DNA of 64,000 bases, taken from Craterostigma plantagineum. Lineage: Eukaryota > Streptophyta > Magnoliopsida > Lamiales > Linderniaceae. The DNA is taken from NCBI GenBank assembly GCA_027422505.1, contig JAPQWV010000499.1, positions 62,001-126,000 on the forward strand, in the 5' to 3' direction. Positions within the stretch are counted from its first letter, which is position 1, and the number at the start of each line of letters is the position of its first letter. Below the pieces are notes generated by a model that saw only the letters and a program-made list of their open reading frames with translations, was not told the origin of the DNA and did not search any database. Of this stretch, positions 59,201 through 64,000 are shown one piece after another. Both the position numbers and the translations under genes were made by a program.

Positions 59201-61552
59201 CGACACATACTCGTATTTGTCCATTTTTCTTTTTGACGGGCACTATGCTTGAGATCCATGTCGGGTATTTGACTTCTCGAATGAATCCAACTTCAATCAG
59301 CTTATTGACCTCAGCCTCAATGAGTGGAATTAGGTCTGGTCGAAACCGCCTCTGTGCCTGCTTAACTGGGCGTGAACCTTTCTTTATCGATAAGTGATGG
59401 ATTGCTACTTTTGGGTCCAGCCCAGGCATTTCCTTATATGACCAAGCGAACACGTCCTTGAATTCTGTCAGCAGTTCGATGTAGTTCTTCTCTTCATCGG
59501 CATCTAGAAGCGCACTTATATATATTGGTCTCTTTTCATTTTCATTGCCTAAGTTGATTTCTTTTAACTCGTCTACTGTTGCCTTAATGCCTTCCTCGAG
59601 CTCAAGAGGAGCTATCTCAGCATCTTCTTCAATGGGAATTTCGTTGTCTATGGTGATATGACAAGACGAACCTATGCTTTCCATATCTTCTTCGTCCTTG
59701 TGATGTTGATCACCGTTACATGACACATCACATGGTAGAATCATGTGGGCACGACTTTTTACTTTAATCTGAGTCGTGAGCCGAATGACTCGTCGATGGC
59801 TCTGCTTCTTCAGCAGCTTTAAGTTTCCGCATGGCTCAAGTCTATCAAATACGGAAATTCGTAGCTTTTTCTCAAGTCTTAGTCTTTTGAACAGACTCTT
59901 TTTAATTCCTAGTCTCTCAAATGGACTCTTCTTGTGTCCTAGTCTTTCAAATGGGCTCTTCTTGTATCCTAGTCTTTCAAAGACTGACTTGGGCATTATC
60001 CACTTCAATGCGTTGTCAGTGGAATATGCGTCAGTTTCGGACACACAGTTTATACTAGCCCTCTTTAATACTATACGCACAGGCTTCTGAGGGGTAAACC
60101 CGAGACCCTTCTGAGTATTTTTCAGTTCAAGAGAACTTTTGTTTAGGGAGTCTGGGAGTTTACCCAGTATTGGTTTCTCATTCGGATCGTACCCTGCTTT
60201 TGTGAGGAGTTTATAAGCATTAGGCCCAAATACCCCACTTATCTGCCTATTTGGCGACATATGATGTCCATTTTGTGATTGTTGCGTAGATCCTTCAGTC
60301 TTGACCGGCGAGCTCTGCGGTTTCTTAGAGCCAATTTGAGTTAAGGGTATTGTCAGGACTTTCATTGAGTATATCATCCCTTCGATGCCTTCATCACCCT
60401 TATTCCTGTGTGTCGTACTCTTCTCATGTGTCACATTCTCACTCGTTTCCTTTGTACGCTCGAGATAATATTTTGCATCGGCAAAGTATGATTCAACTTC
60501 AGTAAACGGGTTTGTATCGCCAAGAACTTTCTTTATGGTGCCGTTATCGCAGTACTTGAAACATTGATGTAAAGTTGACGGCACGACTCCATTCTCGTGC
60601 AGCCATGGGCGACCAAGCAGCACGTTGTAGGAAGTTTTGGCGTCAATCACGTGGAGCAATGCTGTTGATGTCATATTTTCCATTACTAGTTCCAATCTGA
60701 TCATACCGATGGCTCTTTGGCCTCCTTGGTTGAAACCTTGGATCATCAAGCGACTGCTAGAGAGTTCTTCCTTTGGAATTTCCAGTTCCTTCAGCACCCG
60801 TAGAGGCAAAATATTCACCGCAGAGCCTCCATCGATCAACATGCGTTTTACCTTCTTTTCGTGAATGTAGCCAGACACGAACAAGGGGCGATTATGTGGC
60901 TTAGAACCTAGGAGCAGATCCTCGTCGGTGAATGTCATAGCAGACATGCACGAGCCAATGGTATCGTTTTCCTTGATCTCATCTTGACAGTCATCATCAA
61001 GGACTTCAGTTTCTTGAGTCATATAACAAGTAGCACAGTCTTCTTCCCAACTTTCAAAGTCCTCGTCAATAACCGAAATATAATTTGACTCTGCCGACTC
61101 TATATCAAGAGTAATTTTTCCTTGTCTGGCTAGTTGCATGACCTTATCCTTAAAAATAAAACAGTTGTGAATTGGATGACCTACCAAACGATGGTATTTA
61201 CAATAATTAGGATCTTGAGTTCGTCCTGCTTCATCGGGCCGCTTCATCTCTGGTAGGTCAATGAGCTCTGCGCGCAGAAGTTCATCGAAGATTTCTGATA
61301 CTTCGGAGTCCAGAAACGGATACTTCTTTGCCTGAAGTTCTTTAAGCGTCAACTTCCTTTCTGTATGCTCTGGCGGCACATCACTTACCTCAATTTTCTT
61401 GCCCTTTTCTCTGCCGCGAAGCTTGAGAGGTGTGGCGTTTGTCGCCAAAGACTCTTTGTTGTGGGGTTTTACAAATGCTCGACCCCCTTTCTTGACATCA
61501 GCTTTATCTTGGAATTTTCGAGCCTCTTGGACAGGTGGTCCATTTGCAAATT
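56280..61552 (-). pseudogene. Tat-group gag-pol polyprotein, N-terminus cut by an insertion
   Basis: One frame runs uninterrupted from the LTR junction at 61552 to the TAA at 56280, about 1,757 codons; counting from 61448 it has 1,722. In order (numbering from 61448): gag zinc-finger-like YCKYHRLVGHPIHNC (about 78-93), protease LIDGGSAVN (about 203), RT with DFRDLNEACPKDDFPLP and catalytic YVDD (about 847), RNase H, archaeal-type RNase H (MYFDGASHQEG, NNVAEYQALILGL), integrase HHCC (about 1369) and D,D,E core (LDVVGP, TDNGKPF, GLAEAFNKT, about 1440-1538), ending LKRYYA. A 9-bp deletion near 58653 removes three residues from the conserved LAYLRRFISN segment after RT. The gag N-terminus is missing because another copy's LTR joins at 61552. 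It is otherwise well preserved, so the element is young. Confidence 0.9.
61548..61552. other. Predicted target duplication AAATT of Tat copy 2
   Basis: These are the five gag bases next to the LTR end of copy 2. If copy 2 is a nested insertion, the same five bases should follow its 5' LTR, right of the window. Confidence 0.45.
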
Positions 61553-62324
61553 TGTAACGTATTTTCTTCTATTCGAATATCGAATTATCAGAAAAATAGT
61601 ACAAATATAATTTAATGAAATTTAATGGGCTCTATCTCTATTTATTCCTCTGATTCTTCACGGACTTTGGAAAATTCTTGAGTGTTGAAATTCCTTGATT
61701 TGGGCCTTCGCTGAAGTTCCTTCGTGGGCTTTTGGGCTTGATCACGAAAGTCTTCAGTTTTCGTCTCCGAGTCGCGAGCTTGGTCTTGGGCTTCAATTCT
61801 TGAACTTGGACTTTGAACCTTGAGCTTGAGCTTGGGCTTCGATTCTTGAACTTGGGCTTCGAACCTTGAGCTTGAGCTTGGGCTTTTGATTCTTGAGCAG
61901 GCTTTGAACCTTGAGCTTGAGCTTGGGCTTTGATTCTTGAACTTGGGCTTTGAACCTTGAGCTTGAGCTTGGGCTTTGATTCTTGAACTTGGGCTTTGAA
62001 CCTTGAGCTTGAGCTTGGGCTTTGAATATTCAAGGCTTGATCTTCGTCTTCGATCTTCAAATCTTCAAATCGTCTTGGAATCTTCAAGGCTTCGTCTTCG
62101 AATCTTCGATCTTCAAATCTTCAAATCGTCTTCGAATCTTCAAGGCTTCGTCTTCGAATCTTCGATCTTCGAGCGCCTTCTATCTTTGAGCGTCTTCGAT
62201 CTTCGATTCCTCGAGTCCCTCTGATCTTCGAGCGTCTTCGATCTTCGATCTTCGTCCTCGAGCGCCTTCGATCTTTGAGCGTCTTCGATCTTCGATCCTC
62301 GGGTCTCTCTGATCTTCGAGCGTC
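61553..62324 (-). repeat. Truncated LTR of Tat copy 2
   Basis: It matches 50283-51054 almost base for base, with small indels inside the 46-bp repeats. The U3 half with the TATA box (51361-51368) is absent. Confidence 0.9.
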
Positions 62325-62380
62325 AGTACCTTCGCTCCATTCGACCTCAAGCAATTCCTCTAAGCGAGATGAAGTCATGG
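62325..62380. other. Junction filler between LTR and pol in copy 2
   Basis: About 55 bp are not matched by copy 1 at either side of the break. It looks like filler DNA from end-joining repair. Confidence 0.55.
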
Positions 62381-64000
62381 TGACAAATACTACTCCAGCT
62401 CCGGCCCCCTTCTTGATGTGAAGCTCCATCGAAATACATCTTCCACGGGGGAACTACTTCGACCAAGAGTACGTGTTCGTCGGGCAATTCGTGGCACAAC
62501 TCCCACTCTGCTGGGATAGGGTGATCAGCAAGGAAATCTGCTAAGACTTGTCCTTTAACAGCCTTTTGAGGCACATATGTGATTTCGAACTGCTGTAATT
62601 GCAAATACCACCTCGCAAGCCTATCTGAAAGCACCGGTTTTGACATCACGTACTTCAGCGGATTTGCCCTTGACACCAAGCGGATGCTATGAGCTTGAAA
62701 ATAATGCTTGAGCTTCTGGATTGAGAAGATGAGCGCTAGACATAATTTTTCGATTGGAGAATACTTTAGCTCGTTGGGTGTCATCATCCTACTGAGGTAG
62801 TACAATGCGTTTTCTTTCCCGTTGTCATTTTCTTGTGCTAATAGGGCACCAACAGAGCTTTCTTGGGCAGTTATATATAAGATGAGCGGTTTTTCTGGTA
62901 TAGGCGCGGCCAACACTGGCGAATTTGTTAGATAGGATTTGATGCTTTCGAATGCATTGTTGCAGGCTTCATCCCATTCGAACATAACACCCTTTTTCAT
63001 GAGGCGACTAAAAGGCTGACATCGACCGGCTAGGTTCGAGATGAATCTCCTCAAGTATGCCAACTTACCTTGCAAGCTTTTGAGCTCGTGGATGTTACGG
63101 GGTTTTGACATCTTCAAAATTGCGTCTATCTTTGCCTGCTCGATTTCGATGCCCTTTTGACGCACTATGAACCCGAGAAACTTTCCCGAGGAAACACCAA
63201 ACGCGCACTTGAGAGGATTCATTTTGAGTTGATATCTTCTTAAGCGATTGAACACATTTCTCAAATTACTTAGGTGATCCTCACGTCTTTTAGACTTCAC
63301 TACTAAATCATCGACATAACATTCAACATCCGTGTGAAGCATATCGTCAAAGATCTTCTGCATTGCTCTCTGGTATGTAGAACCCGCGTTCTTCAATCCG
63401 AATGGCATAACCTTGTAGCAATAGATCCCTTTTGGTGTGCGAAAAGCTGTCAACTCTTCGTCTCTTGGCGCCATGCGAATTTGATTATAGCCAGAAGATC
63501 CATCCATGAAGGATAACGCTTCATGACCAGTCGTGGCATCTATCATAAGCTCAGGTATTGGCAACGGGAAATCATCCTTTGGGCATGCTTCGTTCAAATC
63601 TCTGAAATCGACACATACTCGTATTTGTCCATTTTTCTTTTTGACGGGCACTATGCTTGAGATCCATGTCGGGTATTTGACTTCTCGAATGAATCCAACT
63701 TCAATCAGCTTATTGACCTCAGCCTCAATGAGTGGAATTAGGTCTGGTCGAAACCGCCTCTGTGCCTGCTTAACTGGGCGTGAACCTTTCTTTATCGATA
63801 AGTGATGGATTGCTACTTTTGGGTCCAGCCCAGGCATTTCCTTATATGACCAAGCGAACACGTCCTTGAATTCTGTCAGCAGTTCGATGTAGTTCTTCTC
63901 TTCATCGGCATCTAGAAGCGCACTTATATATATTGGTCTCTTTTCATTTTCATTGCCTAAGTTGATTTCTTTTAACTCGTCTACTGTTGCCTTAATGCCT
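62381..64000 (-). pseudogene. Tat pol fragment (RT, RNase H, start of archaeal RNase H), copy 2
   Basis: It is nearly identical to 57985-59595. The frame is open from the window edge through RT (DFRDLNEACPKDD, PFGLKNAGSTY, YVDD) and RNase H to the archaeal RNase H start MYFDGASHQEG. There one extra C (five rather than four near 62404) shifts the frame, and a stop follows in the filler at 62347. Unlike copy 1 it keeps the three residues of LAYLRRFISN. The N-terminal part lies outside the window. It cannot encode integrase. Confidence 0.9.

Larger units (their letters stand above)
50283..61552 (-). mobile_element. Tat-group (Ogre/Retand-like) Ty3-gypsy element, copy 1
   Basis: In minus orientation the order is gag remainder, protease, RT, RNase H, archaeal-type RNase H, integrase (61552-56280), a hypervariable 3' region with tandem repeats, an opposite-strand PMD gene, PPT, and a 3' LTR (50283-51806). 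The pol layout with a second RNase H is typical of the Tat clade. The element entered the satellite array at 50282/50283. At 61552 its gag frame is cut by the LTR of another copy, so its 5' part should lie beyond the right edge. Confidence 0.88.
61553..64000 (-). mobile_element. Tat element copy 2, nested in copy 1, internally deleted and cut by the window edge
   Basis: Read on the minus strand from the right edge, it consists of a pol part (64000-62381), a short unrelated junction (62380-62325), and the 3' part of an LTR ending exactly at 61553. Everything between the archaeal RNase H and the middle of the LTR (integrase, 3' region, PPT, U3, TATA box) is gone relative to copy 1. The exact LTR end next to an open gag frame argues for insertion into copy 1. 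Confidence 0.75.

Overview
This window is repeat-dense plant nuclear DNA, probably pericentromeric or otherwise heterochromatic, from an angiosperm (most likely a eudicot; I cannot name the species). The evidence is the set of plant-type elements: a chromovirus with a tRNA-iMet primer site, a Tat/Ogre-group Ty3-gypsy polyprotein with a second (archaeal-type) RNase H, a plant mobile domain (PMD) gene, a tRNA-Asp-type primer site as in Athila-group elements, a 5S-rRNA-derived LTR-like block, and a long tandem satellite. I see no intact host gene, tRNA gene or CRISPR.

Layout. (1) 1-3271: a tandem duplication of about 1.8 kb carrying 5'-truncated LINE 3' ends (zinc-binding reverse-transcriptase tail, 3' UTR, poly-A) inserted in the tail of an unrecognised minus-strand ORF. 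(2) 3982-16451: a complete but decayed Ty3-gypsy chromovirus (minus strand, most like Tekay/Del) with LTRs, PBS, PPT and the target duplication CTAGG. A Tourist-like MITE lies in its leader and a solo LTR in its 5' LTR. It splits the unrecognised ORF, whose other half is 16457-17690. (3) 17691-24807: a large non-autonomous LTR element (minus strand, tRNA-Asp-type PBS) that also interrupts that ORF. It contains another solo LTR and is truncated on the right. (4) About 24.8-50.28 kb: an AT-rich satellite of about 219 bp per monomer, with diverged monomers at the left edge and higher-order repeats (1,720 bp and 2,144 bp) inside. It is interrupted by a chimeric 5S-like/LTR fragment (26165-27512) and a solo LTR (31201-34147). 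(5) 50283-61552: a Tat-group element (minus strand) with a long pol and, on the opposite strand in its 3' internal region, a broken PMD gene with a coiled-coil tail. (6) 61553-64000: a second Tat copy of the same family, apparently inserted into the gag of the first and internally deleted; it runs off the right edge.

The sequence gives a relative order. The unrecognised retroelement-like ORF is oldest here. The LINE, chromovirus and non-autonomous element landed in it, and solo LTRs and a MITE landed in those. The satellite was invaded at 31.2 kb and 50.28 kb, and the Tat element was then invaded by its own relative. Four full insertions show matching 5-bp direct repeats and the MITE shows TAA, so these boundaries are firm. 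The coding content is that of mobile elements, nearly all broken; the minus-strand Tat pol and parts of the PMD gene remain the longest open frames.
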